From Lachnospiraceae bacterium (GTDB taxonomy: Bacteria > Bacillota > Clostridia > Lachnospirales > Lachnospiraceae): a DNA stretch of 17,925 bases. The notes below the pieces were generated by a model. The model did not search any database, had not been told where the DNA came from, and saw only the letters and a list, made by a program, of their open reading frames with translations. This document shows positions 1 to 6,550 of the stretch, piece by piece. The position numbers and the translations under genes are program-made. The first letter of the stretch is position 1. Each line of letters begins with the position of its first letter. Location of the stretch: NCBI GenBank assembly GCA_003488965.1, contig DNJW01000417.1:1-17925 (forward strand). Reading direction: 5' to 3'.

Positions 1-14
1 AAGGCTTTTGACCC

Positions 15-32
15 CAACATCATATGATGTTG
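15..32. repeat. 18-base perfect palindrome at the window edge
   Basis: The sequence CAACATCATATGATGTTG is its own reverse complement over all 18 bases. It is preceded by TTTTGACCCC, so it may be the edge of a longer dispersed intergenic element or the remains of a terminator whose other arm has diverged. No gene covers it in this window. Its function cannot be told from this copy alone. Confidence 0.7.
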
Positions 33-36
33 TTAG

Positions 37-105
37 GTAACAGAACAGCCTGGCTGAACTGTTACGTTGTTGGAGTGTAGCAGAAAAACCCGTCCGGGCT
101 GTTAC
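37..105. repeat. Two related 29-base imperfect hairpins
   Basis: Two 29-base units lie 40 bases apart start to start (37-65 and 77-105). Both begin GTARCAG and end CTGTTAC, so their outer 7 bases pair in each (with one G-U in the second). The interiors differ: the first is a 14-base inverted repeat with two mismatches around a single base, while the second has an A-rich bulge and a CCC/GGG inner stem. Keeping the outer stem while the interior changes suggests a structured RNA or a dispersed hairpin repeat. They sit upstream of the HicB-like gene and could lie in its leader, but this is inference. Confidence 0.6.
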
Positions 106-109
106 ATCA

Positions 110-127
110 GGGCATAAACAGATGCCC
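110..127 (+). other. Third hairpin upstream of the HicB-like gene
   Basis: GGGCAT and ATGCCC form a perfect 6-base stem around the 6-base loop AAACAG. It ends 21 bases before the ribosome binding site AGGAGG (149-154) of the HicB-like gene. There is no T-run after it, so it is not a typical intrinsic terminator. It could be part of a folded leader or an operator; no convincing -35/-10 pair for the gene was found next to it. Confidence 0.5.
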
Positions 128-159
128 TTCTATATCACATATATTTTTAGGAGGCTTTT

Positions 160-435
160 ATGAGATTTGTATACCCTGCTGTTTTTCATAAAACAGAGAC
201 GAACACATATGAGGGATTTTTCCCGGATCTGGACGACTGCCATGCAGAAGGCGACACACTGGACGAAGCGCTTGACAACGCCATTGAGGCTGCTCGCGAC
301 TGGATCACACTGGAGCTGGAGGAAGGCGGCGTTCTGCCCTCTATCTCCGAGGACGATGATCTGACATTAAAAGAAGGCGAATTTGTACGGAACATTGCCG
401 TAACTATCCGCCTTATGGATGGCTGGGACGAATAG
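160..435 (+). CDS. HicB-like antitoxin family protein, orphan
   Basis: The 91-residue product has the HicB-type degraded RNase H-like fold pattern: an N-terminal strand (RFVYPAVFHK), then YEGFFPDLDDCHAEGDTLDEALDNA, where the FPDLxxC and GDTLxEAL blocks are characteristic, followed by a helix with many acidic residues (AARDWITLELEEGG). In complete HicAB modules HicB neutralises the HicA mRNA interferase and often represses the operon. Here neither the 159 bases upstream nor the 68 bases downstream encode a HicA double-stranded-RNA-binding-like toxin, and there is no C-terminal DNA-binding extension. The start is supported by AGGAGG five bases before the ATG. It is the only intact plus-strand gene in the window. 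It may be an orphan antitoxin, or regulate something other than a toxin; family call firm, role unknown. Confidence 0.85.
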   Translation: MRFVYPAVFHKTETNTYEGFFPDLDDCHAEGDTLDEALDNAIEAARDWITLELEEGGVLPSISEDDDLTLKEGEFVRNIAVTIRLMDGWDE

Positions 436-503
436 CGATTTCGTCCCACAAAAGTCATTCCATATCAGTTTATTCAGTTGTCCGTTGCAGGTACTCTCTG
501 GTT

Positions 504-1127
504 TTACGGTGCCTTAACCAACATATCGTGGATGTAAGTCTTAAGCCCTTCTTCCGTCCCTATCCCATATTTATGGTTTATAGCAACATAATACTTCATA
601 ATGCGATCCTTTGGCAGAAGTTCGCTTGAAGGAATACTATCGTCATAGCCCCTCCTGGCTTCTTTCCATGGATCCTCATTGTGCGTGATCCGCTCCAGTA
701 CCTTTCCGCCATACATGCCAAAGGTATTCACCACAAGATCAATCACGTTCTTCTCTTCCTCAGTCAGCGCATCCGCAGTTCCTTCAAGCAGTGCAAATCT
801 TGCATCATCAATCGGATTATATTTGAAGTCCCTAAACAGCTCATATACCTCCGGATAAACCGGACCATGCACCCATGCCCTGCAGTCCTCTTCAAAGATT
901 GGCTTCCCATATAATGCGGAATAAACGCCCTGGATGAAATAAAGAAGCTTCTGCAGCATCAACGGCGTTACCTCTTCCAGTTTTTCAAAAACATAAGCAA
1001 TCACCCTGAGCATCTTTTCCGACACTGAAAACAGGCTCTCTATGCTGTCCACCGCCGTCATCGCCTTTTTATATGCTGCATCCGTCAGCTTTTCTCTGTT
1101 TTCCATAAGTTTCTGCTTCATAGACAA
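504..1127 (-). CDS. Panacea (SocA-like, DUF4065) domain protein, probably 5'-truncated
   Basis: Residues about 40-200 match the Panacea domain: EEVTPLMLQKLLYFIQGVYSAL, then AWVHGPVYPEVYELFRDF, then the helix with EKNVIDLVVNTFGMYGGKVLERITHNEDPWKEAR. Panacea proteins are antitoxins or toxin-neutralising adaptors, and Firmicute versions commonly carry an N-terminal zinc-ribbon plus helix-turn-helix portion of roughly 130 residues. That portion is missing here: the frame opens only two codons before a TTG at 1127 (next ATG at 1121), a stop codon lies just upstream, and no ribosome binding site is visible. The 5' end abuts, and slightly overlaps, the broken end of an HxlR gene on the other strand. 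It is best read as a truncated gene whose Panacea domain is intact; whether it is expressed is unknown. Confidence 0.75.
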   Translation of the reverse strand: MSMKQKLMENREKLTDAAYKKAMTAVDSIESLFSVSEKMLRVIAYVFEKLEEVTPLMLQKLLYFIQGVYSALYGKPIFEEDCRAWVHGPVYPEVYELFRDFKYNPIDDARFALLEGTADALTEEEKNVIDLVVNTFGMYGGKVLERITHNEDPWKEARRGYDDSIPSSELLPKDRIMKYYVAINHKYGIGTEEGLKTYIHDMLVKAP

Positions 1128-1282
1128 AGCAGCTTAGAGAACCGGAAAATGACGGCTGGATCAACCGCCGGATTTATCAGAAAATACCACCCAAAGTGGA
1201 ATATACCCTTACAGAATTAGCTGAGAGTTTTGTCCCTATTCCGGGACAGATGACGGAATGGAGTGAAACACATTTAATGTAA
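1124..1282 (+). pseudogene. C-terminal fragment of an HxlR-family regulator
   Basis: Reading the plus strand in the frame ending at TAA 1280-1282 gives 52 codons that begin TKQLREPENDGWINRR and continue IYQKIPPKVEYTLTELAESF, ending in QMTEWSETHLM. This is the second half of the HxlR winged-helix domain (recognition-helix end, wing with the hallmark PPKVEYxLTELG block, final helix). HxlR proteins are usually 100-120 residues, so about half is lost. A TAG stop (1121-1123) stands immediately before the first homologous codon, and there is no start or ribosome binding site. The break coincides with the truncated start of the Panacea gene. Clearly a remnant, not a functional regulator. Confidence 0.85.
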
Positions 1283-1284
1283 GC

Positions 1285-1404
1285 CTACCCTGCATTGAAT
1301 TTATAGCCAGATCCAATGCCTGTCTTAACATACCTCCCCGCTACTGTTGGTGTATATCCCAAATCCCTTGTATTAAATGTATTTTCCCAATTATATTTTT
1401 GCAT
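1285..1404 (-). pseudogene. Short N-terminal fragment resembling a tyrosine-protein phosphatase
   Basis: The 39 codons from an ATG at 1404 begin MQKYNWENTFNTRDLGYTP and continue TVAGRYVKTG before ending at TAG 1285-1287. The NTRDLG...G.YVKTG pattern resembles the start of the Y_phosphatase3 family (NfRDLGGy.t.dG..vk.G), but the catalytic HCxxGxxR region is absent. It is fused in frame to an upstream Hsp20 fragment, giving a chimeric 79-codon open frame if read from the GTG at 1524. The GGGGATATA just before the ATG could be the original ribosome binding site. Assignment rests on a short motif and is moderate. Confidence 0.45.
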
Positions 1405-1536
1405 TATATCCCCGCCGACATAGAAGGATCTGCTCATGCTTCCTGCATAACGCTCCCTGCGGACGAATCTGCCTGTTTTCTTTTCCTTCTCGTCTTTGTC
1501 AAGTTCCTTCACTGCATTGATCACCAGATAGCCGTC
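1405..1536 (-). pseudogene. Internal fragment of an Hsp20 (alpha-crystallin) gene
   Basis: Codons from about 1536 down to 1405 read DGYLVINAVKELDKDEKEKK, then TGRFVRRERYAGSMSRSFYVGGDI. This is the middle of the alpha-crystallin domain of Firmicute Hsp20 chaperones (DGYLxIxA...IRRERYxGSxSRSFYVG). The N-terminal region and the essential downstream part with the GxLxLxxP motif are missing. The upstream frame continues only to a stop within the end of the CPBP gene, and the downstream side runs into phosphatase-like sequence. A GTG at 1524 could in principle start a 79-residue chimeric protein, but there is no ribosome binding site, so it is treated as debris. Confidence 0.75.
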
Positions 1537-1561
1537 TCTAACTCTATTCCTATCTAAAAGT

Positions 1562-2305
1562 TCAGCTGGTCTTTACACCTTGCTTTGGGGGGAGTGTTTT
1601 TGTAAGGATAAAAGAGTAGGCAACAGTAATTACAACCAGTATTAACTGAAAAATGATACGCTTTTCTACTGTCAAGCCTGTTTCATTTGCAAAAACACTT
1701 GTAATGTTAATTATAGAATGCGTAATAATGCAGGGCAGCAAACTACCACCGCGATAATAAAGAATGACAAACAGAAAACCAATCGCAATCGCTCCTATAA
1801 TTTGAAATAGGTTTTCAGTCAGCTCCATACCGCTTCCATTTACCAGGTTTAGCAAATGTCCCAAACCAAAGGTAACGCTTGAAATGACAATCGCTGTTTT
1901 TACATTGTCCTTTGCAACCGCTCTAAAAAGAAATCCTCGAAAAATTACTTCTTCTACAAATCCAACGCAAAGCATGCACACTATGTAGCAGACAGTACCT
2001 GCCAGGTTTAAATTAAATGCAGTTCCGTTCCAAAAATTTCTTGTAGCTAAAATGACCAAAGGAATATAGAAAAGAAAGCGACTGGCAGCTACAGGAGATT
2101 TGCAGAGTCCAAATTGTTTCAGTAATTTATTTTTCCAAATAAAGACGAAAAGAAGTATTGCCTGTAATACACAAAAAATAGCACTCGCAATATATGGAAT
2201 TCCAATTTTTTCGTTCAATGGATTTGCCAGGGATTGCAAAACACAGTAAATCACTATCCAGGTAATCGCAAATGTCAGTTCGTTTTTCTCATATAACTTT
2301 TTCAC
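1562..2305 (-). CDS. CPBP-family intramembrane metalloprotease (CAAX/Abi type)
   Basis: This 247-residue, highly hydrophobic protein has about seven to eight membrane segments. The conserved core of the CPBP (Rce1/Abi) family is present: EEVIFR at residues 118-123 (the EExxxR motif), FGLGH at 146-150 (FxxxH) and HSIIN at 196-200 (HxxxN), so the expected catalytic Glu and metal-binding His residues are all retained. Eukaryotic relatives cleave prenylated proteins; bacterial ones are linked to bacteriocin self-immunity, peptide processing or surface-protein control. The natural substrate here cannot be read from sequence. Its start overlaps the stop of the TetR gene by four bases (ATGA), so the two are translationally coupled and co-transcribed from the promoter at 2917-2945. 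Hsp20 debris begins right after its stop codon. Confidence 0.88.
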   Translation of the reverse strand: MKKLYEKNELTFAITWIVIYCVLQSLANPLNEKIGIPYIASAIFCVLQAILLFVFIWKNKLLKQFGLCKSPVAASRFLFYIPLVILATRNFWNGTAFNLNLAGTVCYIVCMLCVGFVEEVIFRGFLFRAVAKDNVKTAIVISSVTFGLGHLLNLVNGSGMELTENLFQIIGAIAIGFLFVILYYRGGSLLPCIITHSIINITSVFANETGLTVEKRIIFQLILVVITVAYSFILTKTLPPKQGVKTS

Positions 2306-2874
2306 TTCATTCCCTCCTGTGTGGCTAATATTGCGCCTCTATATGCTCGTGTCAAGTGCTCTTTTATGACTTCTTCATCATACTCCAATGAATTGTTTGC
2401 AATAATGCTGGCATACCCATGTGCAAACATACAGATTATTAAAAAAGCTTCTTTCATCTGTTCCATACCAATGCCTGCTGCTCCCTGCATTGCAGAAAGA
2501 ACAGGTGTTAATTCCTCAGAGTCTATCATCTCAGGGAGACTTTTTTCCTCTGCATATCCCGATTGAAAAAGAAATCGAAATAAATTTGGCTCTTTCATTG
2601 CAAAACGGATATAGTTCAATCCAATTTCAAGCGTAATTTCTTCCTGCGATTTTCCGATATTCATTAAATAGTTCGTGTGGTACCGGTCCGCTTTTGCATA
2701 AGTCGCCTTTTTCAATTCCTCAATCGTCGAAAAATGATACATAACAGGCTGTGTAGAGCAATTTAGTTTCTTTGCAACTGTTCTTGCATTGATATTTTCT
2801 GCCCCTGTTTCACGGGCAATCGCAAAGGCGGCATCAATAACCATATCTTTTGTAATTTTTACTTTTGGCGGCAT
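2302..2874 (-). CDS. TetR/AcrR-family transcriptional regulator
   Basis: The 190-residue protein has a TetR-type N-terminal helix-turn-helix at about residues 9-57 (ITKDMVIDAAFAIARETGAE, then INARTVAKKLNCSTQPVMYHF, with the characteristic xMYHF end of the recognition helix). A helical ligand and dimerisation domain follows. The start ATG has GGGAGG nine to ten bases upstream. It is the first gene of a two-gene operon with the CPBP protease, overlapping it by four bases. A perfect 12-base palindrome lies at the predicted transcription start of its own promoter, so autorepression, with the protease co-regulated, is the simplest reading. The ligand is unknown. Confidence 0.9.
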   Translation of the reverse strand: MPPKVKITKDMVIDAAFAIARETGAENINARTVAKKLNCSTQPVMYHFSTIEELKKATYAKADRYHTNYLMNIGKSQEEITLEIGLNYIRFAMKEPNLFRFLFQSGYAEEKSLPEMIDSEELTPVLSAMQGAAGIGMEQMKEAFLIICMFAHGYASIIANNSLEYDEEVIKEHLTRAYRGAILATQEGMK

Positions 2875-2901
2875 TCAACATCCTCCCATTAATATAAACG
2901 C

Positions 2902-2913
2902 TGTTATATAACA
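2902..2913. promoter_or_regulatory. Candidate TetR operator palindrome
   Basis: TGTTATATAACA is a perfect 12-base palindrome. It lies 4-15 bases downstream of the -10 box on the minus strand, so it covers the predicted +1 position near 2910, and is about 28 bases before the TetR start codon. Palindromic sites at this position are typical of TetR self-repression. Binding is inferred from position only. Confidence 0.65.
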
Positions 2914-2916
2914 TAT

Positions 2917-2945
2917 ATTATATATCTTAAAATTATTAATGTCAA
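2917..2945 (-). promoter_or_regulatory. Exact consensus sigma-A promoter for the TetR-CPBP operon
   Basis: On the minus strand TTGACA (2945-2940) is followed after exactly 17 bases by TATAAT (2922-2917). Both hexamers and the spacing match the vegetative consensus without deviation. Such a strong promoter driving a small regulator gene suggests that expression is normally held down by a repressor, consistent with the palindrome just downstream. Confidence 0.9.
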
Positions 2946-2979
2946 TCATTTATCTGAAAGTGATCAATGTTCCTGCCAC

Positions 2980-3044
2980 AAAACAGAAAAAGCCCGGAGC
3001 CAGGCGGTTTCTACACCACGCCAAACTCCGGGCTATCCTGTTTT
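2980..3044 (-). terminator. Strong intrinsic terminator after the GH51 gene
   Basis: AGCCCGGAG (2991-2999) pairs perfectly with CTCCGGGCT (3026-3034), and the outer AAAACAG (2980-2986) pairs with CTGTTTT (3038-3044); a GGC/GCC-based inner stem can extend the fold. On the minus strand the 9-base GC-rich stem is followed by TTTTTCTGTTTT, the expected U-tract. It ends the five-gene transport and hydrolase operon and keeps it apart from the TetR promoter, which begins only 35 bases further on. An A/T-rich flank on the other side could allow some function in the opposite direction. Confidence 0.88.
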
Positions 3045-3127
3045 ATTTTATATTAAGAGATGCCGTTATCCCTCTATGGCAATGTTCTTCATCATATTTA
3101 CTGCATGACATCCGCACAGCTTCCGCT

Positions 3128-3157
3128 CTGCTTTTTTTAGCAGCAATATTTTTGCTG
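3128..3157 (-). other. Two overlapping small hairpins after the GH51 stop
   Basis: CAGCAA/TTGCTG pair around five bases (3141-3157), and CTGCT/AGCAG pair around six bases (3128-3143). They share a few bases and so cannot both form fully. They lie 12 bases after the GH51 stop and before the main terminator. Neither has a U-run directly following it on the minus strand, so they are more likely 3'-end structures than terminators. The rest of the space between the GH51 and TetR genes holds only the terminator and the TetR control region. Confidence 0.35.
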
Positions 3158-3168
3158 AATTGAACCTG

Positions 3169-5535
3169 TTATTTGCTGAATACTAATACTGTCAGTGCAT
3201 ATTCCGGCAATTCACAGACATAATTCCGTTTTTCTAATTCCTGCTTCTTATCTTCATCAGGCACTACTTCCTTTGGAGCCACCTTTTGCGGTTCTTCAAA
3301 GCTGTTTCTCCATTCCAGCTCATATCCGGACATTGTAATTTCTTTTACTTCTTTATATTTTTGCTGAGTCGTAATATGGATCAATTTCTTCTCCTGTGCC
3401 ACATTAGAAAGCTTCACGATCAGATGATCCTCATCATCCACAACTGCCGAATAGTACAGTTCATCCGGTTCCGTGCTCAGACATTCATGATCCAGGACAT
3501 TGCCGTCAACATTCAGATGAATCTTATTTTCTCTGACCTCCAGCACACATTTATAGGAACAGTCTCTGTCCATAATTACCTGCATCATACCCAGACTGCA
3601 TGGAAAGCCATTGACCATCCCATTCAGATTCACTGTCCGCTCCCAGCCATCAAAAACTACCTGAAGACAATTCTTTTCATCTCTGGCAGCAAACTCAAAG
3701 CACATGGTGTGCTCCCCGCACAGAGTCTGTGGTGTACCGCCTATTTCTCTCTGATAATCAAAAGAAACTGTATAATGATCCCAGCAGATATCCGGCATTT
3801 TTTTCTCCTTCATTTTTCCGGAGACACAGAAATTCTCTCCCCTGATTTCTTCGTATGTATCTTCATTTCGTATAACCAGATTCTTAATATGAACCTGAGA
3901 ATTCTCTGTAAAGAACCTGCAGCCCCCATGCAGCTTCGGAGCTTTCTTTTCTTCTGTCAGTATACGATCTGCCTGTGCTTTTACCAGTTCTTCTCCCTGA
4001 TAATTCATGAACAGCTTTTGTACATAATAACTCGGAGTGCCATATACCCTGTGATTATCATAGTGAAGCATATTCGTTTTCCAGTTCGTATAGTCTGTGT
4101 TATTAAGAAGAGGCGCATAGCATGCCAGCCCAAGCCTGTCCGCCTTTTCCATTCCGATCATAAACGCAGCCTCTGCTAACGCATTCCACCACGTCATATC
4201 ATGAGAAGCATATTCTCCCAAAAAAGCTTTTGCCTTTGTCTTATAAATATCGTACCTGTGGGCATTCGCAATAAACCACTCCGGACACTGGTAAAAATGC
4301 TCATCAGCAAAAGCTGCCTCCGTCCGCTCTGCCTGTGCCCAGCCCTTTTCAAATTCGCTTCCCGCTGCGCTTGGACCTGCAGAATTAATCAATAAAATAT
4401 CCGGATAGACCTTCTTAACCGCATCCTGTATCTTTTCATATCGCTCGTAGTATTCATCTCCTACTTCCTCATTTCCAATTGCCAGGTATTTCATGTGAAA
4501 GCTGTCCGGATGTCCCATGGAAGCACGCAGATTTCCCCATTTTGTAGTCACATCTCCATTGGCAAACTCTATCAGATCCAATGCTTCCTCAATCCATTCC
4601 TGAAGATTATCCATATCTGCAGCACGAAGAAAATGCGGGTCAAAGCCTGCAGATATAACCGGCAAAGGCTGGGCTCCAATATCCTCACAAAATCTGAAAA
4701 ACTCATAAAATCCGACTCCCAGAGTCTGGTTGTAATTCCACGAATTTCTTCTGGAAGGTCTGTCCCATACCTCCCCGACCGTATTTTTCCACCGGTACAT
4801 TCCATTTCTATCCTTTGCATTCAGGGATCCGATGTGGGTCAGACAGCCACCCGGAAATCTTACAAAACGCGGTTTCAATTCTTCTATCATCCTGGCAATA
4901 TCTCTTCGAAGCCCGTTTTTCTGCATCTTATAAGTATCTGCGGGAAATAAGGATACAGTATCCAGCTCCAGAGTCATAACCTGATTCATCAAAATTACCA
5001 GACGGGCAGAACTGTCGCTTCCCTCTGATTTCAGAGTACATTCCTGTTTTGTCCATACTCCCGGCTCTGCTGTCAGTGTTCTCTTTCCATAGCAAACGCT
5101 TCCATCCTTATTTTCTATCCGCACTTCAAACGCTTTCTCTTTTTCCCCGCGTACACGGCAGTAACAGGTGAAACAATATTCTTTTCCTTCTTCCAGAAAC
5201 AATCCGGTATTATATCCCTCATTCCGGATACCGGCCCCTTCCCCTTCCACCAGGATCTCCAGAACCAGATAATGGGGATTATTTTTATTTCTGGGATCCC
5301 ATTGCTCCACATGAGCCTGCACCATACTGTTTCCCCTCTGAATTTCTTCCCATGCAGTCATGGAATGGTAGCTTTTGTTATCGATGCGGTCAAATTCAAA
5401 AGCCCTGTTTCGCACCATTTCCCCATACAAGCCCCCATCTGCTGCATGATTAATATCTTCAAAAAAGATACCAAATAAATCTCCCTGTTTCTTTACCCTG
5501 CAATTTTCTGATATATTTAATCTGATTTCCCGCAT
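3169..5535 (-). CDS. Intracellular GH51 alpha-L-arabinofuranosidase, multidomain
   Basis: This 788-residue enzyme should release terminal alpha-L-arabinofuranosyl groups from arabino-oligosaccharides. Residues 1-50 carry the GH51 opening (FGIFFEDINHAADGGLYGEM, then VRNRAFEF). Residues about 75-200 resemble a carbohydrate-binding CBM4/9-like beta-sandwich ending TLELDTVSLFP. The catalytic barrel spans about 205-510, with RFVRFPGGC at 223-231, GNEE at 354-357 (E356 predicted acid/base) and FLGEYAS at 438-444 (E441 predicted nucleophile). Residues about 580-712 look like an inserted LamG/concanavalin-like jelly roll within the C-terminal beta domain. There is no signal peptide, so it acts in the cytoplasm. 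It is the last gene of the transporter operon, 44 bases after GH43. Specificity (arabinan, arabinogalactan or arabinoxylan fragments) cannot be decided from sequence. Confidence 0.92.
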   Translation of the reverse strand: MREIRLNISENCRVKKQGDLFGIFFEDINHAADGGLYGEMVRNRAFEFDRIDNKSYHSMTAWEEIQRGNSMVQAHVEQWDPRNKNNPHYLVLEILVEGEGAGIRNEGYNTGLFLEEGKEYCFTCYCRVRGEKEKAFEVRIENKDGSVCYGKRTLTAEPGVWTKQECTLKSEGSDSSARLVILMNQVMTLELDTVSLFPADTYKMQKNGLRRDIARMIEELKPRFVRFPGGCLTHIGSLNAKDRNGMYRWKNTVGEVWDRPSRRNSWNYNQTLGVGFYEFFRFCEDIGAQPLPVISAGFDPHFLRAADMDNLQEWIEEALDLIEFANGDVTTKWGNLRASMGHPDSFHMKYLAIGNEEVGDEYYERYEKIQDAVKKVYPDILLINSAGPSAAGSEFEKGWAQAERTEAAFADEHFYQCPEWFIANAHRYDIYKTKAKAFLGEYASHDMTWWNALAEAAFMIGMEKADRLGLACYAPLLNNTDYTNWKTNMLHYDNHRVYGTPSYYVQKLFMNYQGEELVKAQADRILTEEKKAPKLHGGCRFFTENSQVHIKNLVIRNEDTYEEIRGENFCVSGKMKEKKMPDICWDHYTVSFDYQREIGGTPQTLCGEHTMCFEFAARDEKNCLQVVFDGWERTVNLNGMVNGFPCSLGMMQVIMDRDCSYKCVLEVRENKIHLNVDGNVLDHECLSTEPDELYYSAVVDDEDHLIVKLSNVAQEKKLIHITTQQKYKEVKEITMSGYELEWRNSFEEPQKVAPKEVVPDEDKKQELEKRNYVCELPEYALTVLVFSK

Positions 5536-5579
5536 ACCTGCACGATTCCTCTCTCCCCTTCACATAGTCTTTACTCTCT

Positions 5580-6530
5580 TCATCTCTCATGGGGGCTTTT
5601 CTCATAAATTTTCAGACTTTCATACTCTGCATCTGTAATTTCCATTACCGTTCCATGCTTAAATCCATACGGAAATGCAAAGTCCTCATCCGCACGTATA
5701 AAGTGTCCGCTTTTTAAACTGTCTGCAATAAACGGAACATACCCCTGCCCGCTTTCTTCACATCCATAATAATCCAGCATCAAGCACCATCTGCCATCCG
5801 GCATTCGAAAAGCAGTAGGGGCTTCATATTTTCCGTATTCCAGTGTTTCCATGCAGCGGTCAAACTCTTCCATTCTGTGAAAGGGACCTGTGAGGGAATC
5901 ACTTTGCAGTAAAAGAATATTTGAGGGATTTTTTTCGCTCTTCAGAAACATATAGTACAGTCCGTTTTCCTCATACATGGCAGAATCTATGACGGTACAG
6001 TTATCCTTTCTTCTGTATAATTCCCTGGCATCAGTAAAGTTTTCAAAATCCTTTGTGCGGGTATAAAAAATCCCTTTTGCTCCATATCCATTGCATTTAT
6101 GAGCGGAAGACCAATGAATCAGATATTCTTGATTTTCCTGATCGTAAATGATATCCGGTGCCCATAAACACCCAAAATTCTCATCCCCTAATGCCAGCAT
6201 TTTTTGTTCTGACCAGTGAAGCAGGTCCTCTGACTGCCACATCACAAGAAATTTACTTCCGCACCGGGAAATCATCTCCCAGCTGTTCTTATATTGGTAC
6301 GGCATCCCATAAGCCAGGCTTAAATCTGTAGCAAGAATGATAAATTTCCCTTCCTTTGTTCTGGTAATCGTGAAATCCCGAACTCCTTTATCCCCCTCAT
6401 AGCTCCATAACACTGGATTTCCTCTATTCACCATTTCCCAGTGAAACCCATCTTTACTAACAGAAAAATACACTTGTTCTCCATCCGGAGTTCTCTTTTC
6501 TTTAAAATGGACAAAAAGATATGCACTCAT
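5580..6530 (-). CDS. GH43-family glycoside hydrolase, intracellular
   Basis: The 316-residue protein is a single five-bladed beta-propeller of the GH43 family. Blade motifs visible are GVRDFTI at 49-55 (D52 candidate general base), CLWAPDIIYD at 121-130, VIDSAMYEENGLYYMF at 180-195 (D182 candidate pKa modulator), YEAPTAF at 235-241 (E236 candidate general acid) and FKHGTVMEI at 290-298, which matches the usual His-containing motif. GH43 enzymes are inverting beta-xylosidases, alpha-L-arabinofuranosidases or arabinanases. With no signal peptide and no binding module, it should act on imported oligosaccharides beside the GH51 enzyme. The ATG has AGGAGA ten bases upstream. A hairpin separates it from the binding-protein gene. 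The exact activity is undetermined; arabinose release is favoured by context. Confidence 0.85.
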   Translation of the reverse strand: MSAYLFVHFKEKRTPDGEQVYFSVSKDGFHWEMVNRGNPVLWSYEGDKGVRDFTITRTKEGKFIILATDLSLAYGMPYQYKNSWEMISRCGSKFLVMWQSEDLLHWSEQKMLALGDENFGCLWAPDIIYDQENQEYLIHWSSAHKCNGYGAKGIFYTRTKDFENFTDARELYRRKDNCTVIDSAMYEENGLYYMFLKSEKNPSNILLLQSDSLTGPFHRMEEFDRCMETLEYGKYEAPTAFRMPDGRWCLMLDYYGCEESGQGYVPFIADSLKSGHFIRADEDFAFPYGFKHGTVMEITDAEYESLKIYEKSPHER

Positions 6531-6550
6531 ATTTTCTCCTCTCTACTGAG

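Noticed and set aside
37..127. A small CRISPR-like or direct-repeat array upstream of the HicB-like gene
   Set aside because: Only two imperfect units of 29 bases exist, their interiors differ, the interval between them is only 11 bases and no cas genes are present.
1285..1524. A genuine small 79-residue protein starting at GTG 1524
   Set aside because: There is no ribosome binding site, the GTG sits inside a recognisable Hsp20 coding stretch, and the second half resembles a different family, so it is read as fused debris.
2939..3163. A 74-codon open frame on the plus strand
   Set aside because: It runs across the strong terminator hairpin, has no ribosome binding site and reads like translated intergenic DNA; it matches no family I know.
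3286..4179. A 297-codon open frame antisense to the GH51 gene
   Set aside because: It lies wholly within a well-supported enzyme gene, is rich in Ile, Phe, His and Leu as expected for a complementary-strand shadow, and has no start signal.
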